A stretch of 20,161 nt of DNA from Bacillota bacterium (GTDB lineage Bacteria; Bacillota; Bacilli; Bacillales; Cytobacillaceae), in contig JAUZPT010000010.1 in NCBI GenBank assembly GCA_030705745.1, positions 1 to 20,161 on the forward strand, given 5' to 3'. Shown here one piece after another: positions 1 to 6,613 of this stretch. The notes under the pieces are model-generated. The model had not been told where the DNA came from and searched no databases. It saw only the letters and a program-made list of their open reading frames with translations. Position 1 is the first letter of the stretch. Every line of letters begins with the position of its first letter. Position numbers and translations under genes: made by a program.

Positions 1-2
1 AT

Positions 3-641
3 GACACATGGAAGCATCTCGATAAAGATACGTTTCGGAAAAATCGGATTAAAATCCTGGCAGGTTTGACCCGATTGCGGCAAATTTGCTGTCACCCCGC
101 GCTGTTTGTGGATGGCTATAAAGGAAGTTCGGCAAAATTTGAACAGCTGAAGCAATTGGTCGAGGAATCAAGACTTTCGGGGAGGAGGGTGCTGATTTTC
201 TCACAATTTACGAAAATGCTGAGCCTTATCGGAAGAGAGTTAACGGATCAAGGGCTTCCTTTTTTCTACCTTGATGGTCAAACGCCGTCTAACGAACGCG
301 TAGAAATCTGCCAACGATTTAATGAAGGTGAGCGTGATTTCTTCCTCATTTCTTTGAAAGCAGGAGGAACAGGCCTCAATCTAACAGGTGCTGATACCGT
401 GATTTTGTATGATCTTTGGTGGAATCCGGCCGTCGAAGAGCAGGCAGCGGACCGTGCACATCGAATGGGCCAGGAAAATACCGTGGAGGTCATCAGGCTG
501 ATTGCCCGGGGAACGATCGAAGAAAAAATGAATGAGCTGCAGGATAAGAAAAGGTACTTGATTGAAGAAATCATTGATCCTAATCAGAAAACCTCCACCT
601 CCCTGACAGAAGAGGATATCCGGGAGATATTGATGATTTAA
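3..641 (+). CDS. SNF2-family DEAD/DEAH-box helicase, C-terminal part (5' end outside window)
   Basis: The frame is open from the left edge, and the first complete codon is at position 3. A TTG at 66 lies inside the coding frame and is not the true start. The visible part is the Helicase_C lobe of a SNF2/Rad54-type ATPase. It has the family signature LTRLRQICCHPALF, motif IV (VLIFSQFT), motif V (SLKAGGTGLNLTGADTVILYD) and motif VI with the arginine finger region (QAADRAHRMGQ). The C terminus, ending EEDIREILMI, is typical of Bacillus SNF2 helicases. Such proteins are ATP-driven DNA translocases that remodel protein-DNA or RNA polymerase-DNA complexes; the exact role of this one cannot be read here. 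The N-terminal ATPase lobe (Walker A/B) and any zinc-binding SWIM domain would lie upstream. The family call is firm; the orthologue (for example YwqA-like) is not settled. Confidence 0.93.
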   Translation, partial: DTWKHLDKDTFRKNRIKILAGLTRLRQICCHPALFVDGYKGSSAKFEQLKQLVEESRLSGRRVLIFSQFTKMLSLIGRELTDQGLPFFYLDGQTPSNERVEICQRFNEGERDFFLISLKAGGTGLNLTGADTVILYDLWWNPAVEEQAADRAHRMGQENTVEVIRLIARGTIEEKMNELQDKKRYLIEEIIDPNQKTSTSLTEEDIREILMI

Positions 642-695
642 GGGTCAAGCAATCTTCTTAATCATTTTTAAAGTGTTATACAAACTTATCATGTT

Positions 696-728
696 AAAAA
701 GCAGGAACCTCCTTGGTTCCTGCTTTTT
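696..728 (+). terminator. Rho-independent terminator of the helicase gene
   Basis: A perfect 14-bp stem (AAAAAGCAGGAACC / GGTTCCTGCTTTTT) closes a 5-nt loop (TCCTT). It sits 55 bp after the helicase stop, and its 3' arm supplies the T-run. Being symmetrical, it could work in both directions. Confidence 0.9.
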
Positions 729-824
729 ATTAATAAGTGAGAAGATATTTAGTTTTGAAAAATCTTTTTCTAAAAACAAGCTAGTAAGGTGTGGAAAAAT
801 TTAAATTTAAATTTTTGAATATTC

Positions 825-853
825 TTGATATGATAAGATGGATATGTTTTAAT
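825..853 (+). promoter_or_regulatory. Sigma-A-type promoter for the MFS gene
   Basis: The -35 TTGATA (825-830) and -10 TTTAAT (848-853) each match consensus at five of six positions and are 17 bp apart. Transcription would start near 860, about 55 nt before the GTG at 916. A 22-bp AT-only perfect palindrome (795-816) lies just upstream and could be an UP-like element or simple low-complexity sequence. Confidence 0.6.
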
Positions 854-859
854 TAAATA

Positions 860-871
860 GACTGATTAGTC
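860..871 (+). promoter_or_regulatory. Operator-like dyad at the transcription start
   Basis: GACT-GATT-AGTC straddles the predicted start site, directly after the -10 box. Short GACT/AGTC dyads at this position are common for TetR-family repressors of efflux pumps. No regulator gene is visible nearby, so this is a suggestion based on position and symmetry only. Confidence 0.3.
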
Positions 872-915
872 GGTTTTTAAGTGAAATCAATTTTCATTTA
901 AGGGGAGAGTGTGAT

Positions 916-954
916 GTGAACAAAAAAATATACTTATATGTCAAGTCCTTTTAA
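916..954 (+). other. Original 5' end of the MFS gene, cut by an in-frame TAA
   Basis: GTG 916 has a good ribosome binding site (AGGGGAG at 901-907, 8 nt away). It is in the same frame as the transporter at 967 and encodes 12 residues (MNKKIYLYVKSF) before TAA at 952-954. The frame then continues as DLGTMM into the transporter. A one-base change such as TCA (Ser) to TAA would explain the break, since SFSDLG would be an ordinary start of the first membrane segment. ATG 967 itself has only a weak GGAA nearby. Alternatives are a sequencing error, or a short leader ORF with reinitiation 12 nt further on. Confidence 0.65.
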
Positions 955-966
955 GACCTTGGAACG

Positions 967-2139
967 ATGATGGATATGATGATCATGAACTCAGTCATCT
1001 TAATGATGACCAACAGTGCGGGATGGCTAAGCGCGGTGTTGGGGGCACGCGTTGTAGGTGGAGTTCTATCAAGCCTTGTTGCTGGCGTCGTCGCTGATCG
1101 TTTTTCGAGGAAGAAGTTAATGGTGTGTAGTGATGTTCTCCGCGGTGCCTCGCTCGTTTTTTTATTGCTGCATCCCCAACCGACTATGTTTCTTATTATT
1201 TCGTTTTGTCTCGGGTTTTTCTCCAGCTTTTTTCAGGTCAGTTTTAGTGCCGAGCTGCCGCTATTGTTTAAGGGAGAAACATCACTTCAAATTAATTCGC
1301 TCGTTACACGGTTATCGTCTATCAGCATGGTAGTTGGTTTCGTGGGAAGTGGTTTATTATCGTCAGTTGTGTCGTATCGATTTATTCTTGCGCTTGACGC
1401 CGCATCGTTTTTTGTTTGTGCGCTTGCCCTTATAGTGATTCTCGGGGCGCGTGATGTTCAAACGACTTCCCGACAGCAAGGGAAACCTAATTTGTTAACT
1501 GCCTTGAATGGATGGTTGATTGATTTAAAGGAAGTAAAGACGTTCTTGTCGGCTCAGCTTATTTTGCTCATCATATTATCTGTGTCATTCGTGCAGACGT
1601 TTGGAGCGAGTTCGCATAATGTGGGTATCCCAATGCTTGCTGTAAAGCTCGACCCACAACATGCTACATTTTATCAAGGCATCATTTGGGGGATTTGGGG
1701 CTGCGGAAATATTTTAGCAACAATGATCATTCCAAAAATGAAGACCGTCAAAAGTAGGCTTGAACACTTCTTTTTTTATGTTTCCCTGCTAATGTCACTA
1801 TCCTTCATCCTTTTATTTAGCAGCACAAATCTACTCTTCATAATGCCGCTTGCATTTGTGACTGGCGCAGTTGATGGGAGTGTGGGAATTTTATTTTCGA
1901 CAATTCTTCAAAATACGGAGAATGCGATCAGGGGAAGGGTATTCGGCGTTTCTGCATTGATAAATCGGCTTGGATTTGCAGTCGGTTTTTTAGTTACCCC
2001 GATGCTGATAAAAGCAGTTTCACTTTCAAAAATGGTTTTGATCATGCATGGAACGGTCATGTTATCAATAATTGCAGCACTTTTGCTCATTTATTTTTCT
2101 ACCGTGTTAAGAAAAAAACTTCTGACGCTATCCGCTTGA
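967..2139 (+). CDS. MFS transporter, N terminus probably truncated by a nonsense codon
   Basis: The protein is 390 residues from ATG 967 and almost entirely hydrophobic, with about 11-12 membrane segments. The loop between helices 2 and 3 carries the MFS motif A variant (AGVVADRFSRKKLMV), and a long cytoplasmic loop around residues 160-190 separates the two halves. It belongs with the small 12-helix exporters of the major facilitator superfamily, probably proton-driven efflux, but the substrate is unknown. The natural start appears to be GTG 916, separated from this frame by TAA 952, so the protein made from 967 would lack the first residues of helix 1. It could still be made by reinitiation, because ATGs at 967, 970, 976 and 979 cluster just after the stop. 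No terminator is seen between this gene and the next. The MFS family is clear; whether the gene is functional is open. Confidence 0.8.
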   Translation: MMDMMIMNSVILMMTNSAGWLSAVLGARVVGGVLSSLVAGVVADRFSRKKLMVCSDVLRGASLVFLLLHPQPTMFLIISFCLGFFSSFFQVSFSAELPLLFKGETSLQINSLVTRLSSISMVVGFVGSGLLSSVVSYRFILALDAASFFVCALALIVILGARDVQTTSRQQGKPNLLTALNGWLIDLKEVKTFLSAQLILLIILSVSFVQTFGASSHNVGIPMLAVKLDPQHATFYQGIIWGIWGCGNILATMIIPKMKTVKSRLEHFFFYVSLLMSLSFILLFSSTNLLFIMPLAFVTGAVDGSVGILFSTILQNTENAIRGRVFGVSALINRLGFAVGFLVTPMLIKAVSLSKMVLIMHGTVMLSIIAALLLIYFSTVLRKKLLTLSA

Positions 2140-2213
2140 CCGAAATGTCGTTTTGTTCATAGAAATTGAGGAAATTCGATAAAATATGATTTCTAAATTA
2201 CGGAGGGTTAGAG

Positions 2214-3107
2214 ATGGAGATTACAATTAAACGTTTAACGGAATGCACGTTGGAAGAAATAGTTACAGCATGGAACAAAGGATTTGAAGGCTACTTTGTC
2301 AAAATTGAAATGACGGCCGAAACGCTGATGGGCCGAATTATTTCCGAAGGGCTTTCCTTGTCACAATCGATTGTTGCTGTTGTTGACGAAAAACCTGTAG
2401 GAATTGTTCTGAACGGATTTCGCATGGTTAATGGCAAAAAAGTTTCATGGAACGGAGGTACAGGTGTTGCCGTTGAGTATCGAGGGAAGGGTATCTCCAA
2501 TCGATTGATGGAGGAAATTCTCAAGATTTATTTAGAAGAAGGGGTAGAAACTGCCACGTTGGAAGCGATAAAGGCAAATGAAAAAGCGATTCGACTTTAT
2601 GAAAAATATGGCTATTCAGTTGTTGGTGAAGTCGGCTTTTTAAGCGGCACACCAGAGTTGTTCGATGTTCGGGGCAGCAATATTGTTTCAAAGGTAATCA
2701 GACCTGAACAATTTGAAGGCGTTTCATTTTATAATCCATCCATACCTTGGCAATGCCAATGGCAGAGCGTGAAAAGCGGTGAAGCCCAGATTTTTTCCGA
2801 TTCGGAAGGAAACCCACTCGGTTATGCACTATATCGAAAGGTTTGGAACACAGAAGGGAAACTAGAAAAGGTATTTTTATACCAGTTTGAGCTGCTCAGA
2901 GAGGTTAATGAAGAAATTGTTCGCACTATTTTGACGCTGCTTGCCGAGAGAGAGAATCATTCGGTCAATTTTATCACCATTAACCTCCCATACGCTAATC
3001 CCGTCAGCACAATATTGCTTCAGCTCGGCTTCACCAAAACCACCGAACAAGTCCAAATGACCTCTAGGGTGACAGGCACCACCCATAATTTAGGTGACAA
3101 GCTTTAG
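2214..3107 (+). CDS. GNAT-family N-acetyltransferase (double-domain)
   Basis: A 297-residue protein with start ATG 2214 and ribosome binding site GGAGGG (2202-2207). The N-terminal GNAT domain (about 1-150) shows the acetyl-CoA loop as RGKGIS (90-95) after the strand GTGVAVEY, and the motif NEKAIRLYEKYGYS (122-135) that closes the fold. Residues 165-290 look like a second, degenerate GNAT-like half with no clear acetyl-CoA loop. Family members move an acetyl group from acetyl-CoA to an amine of a small molecule or protein; the acceptor cannot be told here. The thioesterase gene follows after 41 bp with no terminator between, so the two are probably co-transcribed. I see no convincing sigma-A promoter in the 74 bp upstream; read-through from the MFS gene is possible. 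Confidence 0.88.
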   Translation: MEITIKRLTECTLEEIVTAWNKGFEGYFVKIEMTAETLMGRIISEGLSLSQSIVAVVDEKPVGIVLNGFRMVNGKKVSWNGGTGVAVEYRGKGISNRLMEEILKIYLEEGVETATLEAIKANEKAIRLYEKYGYSVVGEVGFLSGTPELFDVRGSNIVSKVIRPEQFEGVSFYNPSIPWQCQWQSVKSGEAQIFSDSEGNPLGYALYRKVWNTEGKLEKVFLYQFELLREVNEEIVRTILTLLAERENHSVNFITINLPYANPVSTILLQLGFTKTTEQVQMTSRVTGTTHNLGDKL

Positions 3108-3148
3108 ATGGTAATATGTTATACTTTTCTGAAAAAGGGGGAGTAACG

Positions 3149-3631
3149 GTGGAAAATAAGGAGCAAATTGCGATTCAGGATGTGTATCCTGAGGATTTTT
3201 CGTGGTGTTACGGTTGCGGGCGTTTAAATAAAGAAGGTCACCAATTTAAAACTCACTGGGATGGGGAACAAACAGTAACAATGTATAACCCAAAGCCCGA
3301 GCATACGGCTTTGCCGGGTTTCGTGTATGGGGGACTGATTGGCTCAATGATCGATTGTCATGGTACAGGCTCTGCTTCACTTGCGCTCCACAGAAAGAAT
3401 GGCCACGAACCAGGAGATGGTGCAGAATCACCACGCTTCGTCACAGCGAGTCTGCATGTTGATTTTATCAAGCCTACCCCACATGGTGTGCCTTTAAAAG
3501 CAGTTGGAACCATTCAAGAAATTCATCCGAAAAAGTGGAAAGTGGAAACAGAGGTTTTTGCCGATGAGACGCTTTGTGCACGCGGGGAAGTCGTTGCAGT
3601 AGTCATGCCGGCCAGCTTCCTGCAAAAATAA
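3149..3631 (+). CDS. PaaI-like hotdog-fold thioesterase
   Basis: GTG 3149 is chosen as start because AAAGGGGGA (3133-3141) lies 7 nt before it. An in-frame ATG at 3116 has no ribosome binding site. This gives 160 residues, the usual size for a single hotdog domain. The N-terminal CYGCGRLNKEGHQF (20-33) is the C-x-G-C-G-x-x-N-x-x-G signature of this thioesterase group. The helix region GFVYGGLIGSMIDCHGTGS (57-75) holds the Gly-Gly and Asp of the expected active site, and ASLHVDFIKPTP forms the central strand. Such enzymes hydrolyse acyl-CoA (often aryl- or short acyl-CoA) in the cytoplasm as tetramers or dimers. It lies just downstream of an acetyltransferase, so both may act on CoA thioesters, but that link is only positional. 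Confidence 0.87.
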   Translation: MENKEQIAIQDVYPEDFSWCYGCGRLNKEGHQFKTHWDGEQTVTMYNPKPEHTALPGFVYGGLIGSMIDCHGTGSASLALHRKNGHEPGDGAESPRFVTASLHVDFIKPTPHGVPLKAVGTIQEIHPKKWKVETEVFADETLCARGEVVAVVMPASFLQK

Positions 3632-3640
3632 TTTGAAGAT

Positions 3641-3682
3641 TCCACCTTGTGAAACCAGCAGGGTGGATGTTTTGCGTTTTTT
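3641..3682 (+). terminator. Intrinsic terminator after the thioesterase gene
   Basis: TCCACCTTGT pairs with GCAGGGTGGA (10 pairs including two G-U) around a short loop. It is followed by a T-rich tract (TGTTTTGCGTTTTTT). It ends the acetyltransferase-thioesterase unit. Confidence 0.75.
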
Positions 3683-3738
3683 AACGAGTTTTTCACATTT
3701 TTCAAAATCGATTAAGAATTATGAGGAGAGGACCGAAA

Positions 3739-3939
3739 ATGGTCATACAAGCCAATATGTCTTCCAATAATATCATCACCGTTTGGGAAAGTACGAAAGT
3801 GATTTTTGATAAATATAATATTCCTAATTCGGAAAACCCATTGGAGAACGTAGTTACTGAGGATAATCTGGTTATCCTGCTGGAAGAATTAAATCGATTC
3901 ATTGGAAGTTCGGGTGTCACTTGTATTGAAGGTGGTTGA
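3739..3939 (+). CDS. Small protein of unknown function (66 residues)
   Basis: I do not recognise this protein. ATG 3739 is preferred because GAGGAGAGG (3723-3731) sits 7 nt upstream; the in-frame ATG at 3721 has no ribosome binding site. The 66-residue product is soluble, with no membrane segment or signal peptide. It starts MVIQANMSSNNIITVWES and appears helical, with the acidic stretch VVTEDNLVILLEELNRFIG near the end and a single Cys in the last residues (VTCIEGG). The preceding gene ends in a terminator, so it should have its own promoter, but I see no strong one. The composition and ribosome binding site make it look real. Small Bacillus proteins of this type are often regulators or sporulation-related, which is not evidence for this one. 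Confidence 0.6.
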   Translation: MVIQANMSSNNIITVWESTKVIFDKYNIPNSENPLENVVTEDNLVILLEELNRFIGSSGVTCIEGG

Positions 3940-4003
3940 AAAATTCCTTTATTAATGGAGTAGGGTACTCCAATTCATTATATCGGCTCATTTACCTGGT
4001 TTT

Positions 4004-4040
4004 AAAAAAAGAAAAGAGATGCTTGGGAGCATCCCTTTTC
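4004..4040 (-). terminator. Intrinsic terminator of the DHA2-type MFS gene
   Basis: On the minus strand GAAAAGGGATGCT pairs with AGCATCTCTTTTC (12 of 13 pairs) around CCCA, followed by a run of seven T. It lies 9 bp after the stop of the transporter gene. On the plus strand a 6-bp hairpin (GGAGTA-GGG-TACTCC, 3957-3971) precedes it but has no T-run. Confidence 0.85.
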
Positions 4041-4048
4041 AATTTCTA

Positions 4049-5395
4049 TTAACTTATCTTACTATTCATTATATTATTTTGAGCGACCGGATCATTTTTT
4101 ACTAAGAAAGATGTCAATAAAGCAAAAATGCTTCCGATTAAACCGAATAAAAACAAATGATGAATACCATCCATGAAATTGACTGAGTTTGTTAACAATG
4201 CCCCCATGACTGTAACTCCAATCGCCGTCCCCATATTTCGGCAAAACATGAAGAATGAAGTGGAGATACCTTTTTCGTGACCCCCTACAAGCTGTTGGAC
4301 ACTAATCAAGCCAACTGTCGTTAATAACCCAAAAGCTAATCCCTGAACAATCATTACCGCAAAAACGTACCAAAACCCATGCTGTTCATTCAATAGAGAC
4401 AATAGAAGCCCGGAGAAGAACAATAAGGTATTTCCAATAATTAGAAGGATACGGTATCCGTATTTTATCATCCATTTACCCGCAGGTACCGCTACCGCCA
4501 TCCATCCGATTGCCGTTCCAAGCAGCGCAACTCCACTCATAAACAATGAAAGGCCAGCAATTTTTTGCAAAAACAAAGGAATAAAACTTGATGCACCAAA
4601 TAGTGAAACCGTCCCTATGAAAGCATTCAAATTAATACGAGAAATGCTTTTATTTTTAAACAAGGAAAGAGGAACGATTGGTGAATCTTGTTTTTTCTCG
4701 AAAAAATAAAATACTACAAGAACTGCAGCTCCTCCAAAAAAATAGAACAACTTATCTTTTTGAACCACTGTAACTAATAGAAGAAGAGTTACACCGATAG
4801 CGAACAAAATGGCCCCTAAATAATCAACACGCGCTTTTTTTGGTTGATAATGTTCTTGGTAAGGCAGTAAGGCCAAAAAGGAAATCAAACAAATCGGCAA
4901 ATTTACAAAGAAAATCCATCGCCAAGTTAAATACTGTACAAAAAATGATCCAAGCAATGGAGCTAGCACAGCAGAAAGTCCCCACATCCCTGTAAATAGG
5001 GCCTGAATTTTCCCTCTTTTCTCCACGGGAAACAAATCACCGGCAATAATCGCCGGAAACGGCATCATGAAACCTGCGCCAATTCCCTGTATCGCACGGA
5101 AGATGACCAATTGAATCATACTTGCAGATAATCCGCAAAGAAGTGATCCAACTAAAAATAAGAGAATGCCAAAGGCAAAAACCTTTTTTCTTCCAAATAA
5201 GTCGGATAATCTACCTGCAACTGGCGATAGGATGGTGCTCGTTATCATATACGAAGCAAAAGACCATGCATACAAGTCAAATCTTCCTAGCTCTTTCGCA
5301 ATGATAGGCATGGTTGTATTCATAATCGTCGAATCGATCGAAGCCACAAGCATGGCAAGAACGATACTAATCATAACTGAAGTCCTACTATTCAC
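4049..5395 (-). CDS. DHA2-type MFS multidrug efflux transporter
   Basis: A 448-residue protein starting at GTG 5395 with GGGGG 7 nt upstream. It is a drug:proton antiporter of the MFS, DHA2 (14-helix) group. Signatures seen are the helix 1 motif IDSTIMNTTMP (20-30, motif D1), motif A in loop 2-3 (GRLSDLFGRKK, 61-71), motif B in helix 4 (FRAIQGIGAG, 99-108, with the conserved Arg), an antiporter motif C region (SAVLAPLLG, 141-149) and WRWIFFVNLP (158-167), typical of EmrB/QacA relatives. The length is slightly short for 14 helices (usually 460-510), with the shortening apparently at the C terminus. It should export hydrophobic or cationic compounds across the cell membrane; the substrate is unknown. 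It is a single-gene unit with its own terminator, and no dedicated regulator is in the window. Confidence 0.9.
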   Translation of the reverse strand: MNSRTSVMISIVLAMLVASIDSTIMNTTMPIIAKELGRFDLYAWSFASYMITSTILSPVAGRLSDLFGRKKVFAFGILLFLVGSLLCGLSASMIQLVIFRAIQGIGAGFMMPFPAIIAGDLFPVEKRGKIQALFTGMWGLSAVLAPLLGSFFVQYLTWRWIFFVNLPICLISFLALLPYQEHYQPKKARVDYLGAILFAIGVTLLLLVTVVQKDKLFYFFGGAAVLVVFYFFEKKQDSPIVPLSLFKNKSISRINLNAFIGTVSLFGASSFIPLFLQKIAGLSLFMSGVALLGTAIGWMAVAVPAGKWMIKYGYRILLIIGNTLLFFSGLLLSLLNEQHGFWYVFAVMIVQGLAFGLLTTVGLISVQQLVGGHEKGISTSFFMFCRNMGTAIGVTVMGALLTNSVNFMDGIHHLFLFGLIGSIFALLTSFLVKNDPVAQNNIMNSKIS

Positions 5396-5714
5396 TTAAA
5401 AACCCCCGAATAAAAAATAAAAGTAAAAGATTACACCTTAATTTATACTATTTTAGAAAAAAATGCACTAGTGTTGCTCTGAGAATAGAAACTATGCAAG
5501 AAATTAAATAGTATTTAAGATTTCTAGAAATTACCGAATGTGTTAATAAAATGGTCCTAAACGTTCAATCTGCTTCCATTTTTCGTAATGGTGGTTTGGA
5601 ATTGTTTGTTTATAGGGTATTATACAATCTTTCAGTAAAAATATAATGCAAGTCAATGGTATACATAATGCATAAAAAAATAGGATGATTAGGTATTTTT
5701 GTGCTCATTTTAGG
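5396..5714. other. Divergent intergenic region with a small palindrome
   Basis: The space between two divergently transcribed genes is AT-rich and non-coding in appearance. On the minus strand a TATAAA (5442-5447) could be the -10 of the MFS gene, but no good -35 is spaced correctly. Instead the palindrome CACTAGTG (5466-5473) occupies that place and might be a repressor or activator site. The rest, to the promoter at 5715, shows no gene, repeat or hairpin that I can support. Confidence 0.35.
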
Positions 5715-5743
5715 TTCATTTTCATATCGTTTCATATTATAAT
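5715..5743 (+). promoter_or_regulatory. Sigma-A-like promoter for the lysozyme-like gene
   Basis: A perfect -10 TATAAT (5738-5743) lies 17 bp after a poor -35 TTCATT (5715-5720). It is about 100 nt upstream of the coding start. The weak -35 suggests low or activator-dependent expression. Confidence 0.5.
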
Positions 5744-5845
5744 TAAATAATTATGTCTTTTGTTCATAGTCAGAGATAAATCTCTAGAAAAAATGAAAAC
5801 TCTAACATATTTTCGACAACTTTGATTTTTATGGTGGTGAACGCA

Positions 5846-6460
5846 TTGTCTGTTAAAAGGAAAAAAAAGAGATTTTTTCGTTTTTTCTTTCTGTTATTTA
5901 TTTCTTTTTTGGCATTATGGTTATATCATTTAATGATTGAAAAACCAAAGGAAGAAATGATGCTGAAATACAAACCTCAAATTTCAAATGAATTAACAAA
6001 ATATCATTTAAATCAATTTACCCCTTTATTGCTTGCGATCATGTACCAGGAGAGCCAAGGTATAGGAAATGATCCAATGCAAGCATCTGAGTCTGCCGGC
6101 TTAAAGAGAAATGAAATCAACAGCCCTGAAAAAAGCATAAAGCAGGGGGTTTACCATTTCAATAAAATGTATAAATACGGTAAAGCTAAAAGGGTAGACT
6201 TAGACACAATTATACAAAGCTATAATATGGGACCTGGGTATATAAATTTTGTCGCGCAGCACGGATTTAAAAACAGTGAAAAACTCGCGAAAGCGTACTC
6301 TGAATTGCGAGTGAAAAAATCACCTTCCACTTATTCCTGCGGGCATAATTTTGTGAATTTTCGCTATCCGTATTGTTTCGGTGATTACACGTACGCAAAG
6401 AAAGTAAAACAAAAAATGCCTTACATTCATCAAATTATCCAGAAATCCATGAGTTTATAA
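5846..6460 (+). CDS. Membrane-anchored lysozyme-like muramidase/lytic transglycosylase
   Basis: TTG 5846 is favoured because GGTGGTGA (5833-5840) lies just upstream. Earlier in-frame TTG 5822 or ATG 5831 would add up to 8 residues. The product has about 204 residues. A basic N terminus (KRKKKR) precedes one helix (about 10-30), so the enzyme domain faces outward. The domain matches the lysozyme-like family found in CwlT-type hydrolases: LLLAIMYQESQGIGNDPMQASES has the catalytic Glu (E69) followed by the Q-G...D-P-M-Q-x-S-E-S signature, and IIQSYNMGPGYINF is the second conserved block. It should cleave the glycan strands of peptidoglycan. Two Cys in the C-terminal part (SCGHNF and PYCFGD) could form a disulfide outside the cell. 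In mobile elements such enzymes assist conjugation, but no conjugation gene is nearby, so a housekeeping or remodelling role is as likely. Confidence 0.85.
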   Translation: MSVKRKKKRFFRFFFLLFISFLALWLYHLMIEKPKEEMMLKYKPQISNELTKYHLNQFTPLLLAIMYQESQGIGNDPMQASESAGLKRNEINSPEKSIKQGVYHFNKMYKYGKAKRVDLDTIIQSYNMGPGYINFVAQHGFKNSEKLAKAYSELRVKKSPSTYSCGHNFVNFRYPYCFGDYTYAKKVKQKMPYIHQIIQKSMSL

Positions 6461-6494
6461 AACCTCCATTTCCGAATCTGGAAATGGAGGTTTT
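6459..6494 (+). terminator. Terminator, probably bidirectional
   Basis: A perfect 15-bp stem (AAAACCTCCATTTCC / GGAAATGGAGGTTTT) with loop GAATCT overlaps the last bases of the lysozyme-like stop codon. The A-run on one arm and T-run on the other let it serve the convergent HupE-like gene too. No other hairpin is seen between 6495 and 6613. Confidence 0.88.
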
Positions 6495-6613
6495 GTTATT
6501 TAAAAAAACCAACGTATATTGAAGAAAGTATAATCAATTAAATTAATGGTTGAGATGAACCCTTCCAATTTGAAAATTTTCTAGGGAGCATAACTCAGCA
6601 GATAGGTAGAAAT

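Noticed and set aside
278..574. 98-residue minus-strand frame opposite the helicase
   Set aside because: It lies antisense to highly conserved helicase motifs, with no ribosome binding site or recognisable domain.
795..816. 22-bp perfect palindrome made only of A and T
   Set aside because: It could be an operator, but A/T-only runs of this pattern arise easily in such AT-rich DNA, so I note it only as part of the promoter region.
3116..3148. Longer start (ATG 3116) for the thioesterase
   Set aside because: No ribosome binding site precedes it, whereas GTG 3149 has a strong one at good spacing.
5550..5645. Short plus-strand frame of 31 codons beginning ATGGTCC
   Set aside because: It has no ribosome binding site, no recognisable sequence and sits in AT-rich intergenic DNA.
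6580..6612. Stretch AGCATAACTCAGCAGATAGG resembling the 5' end and D-arm of a tRNA
   Set aside because: The D-stem does not close, no anticodon or T-arm follows, and the sequence runs straight into the HupE-like coding region.
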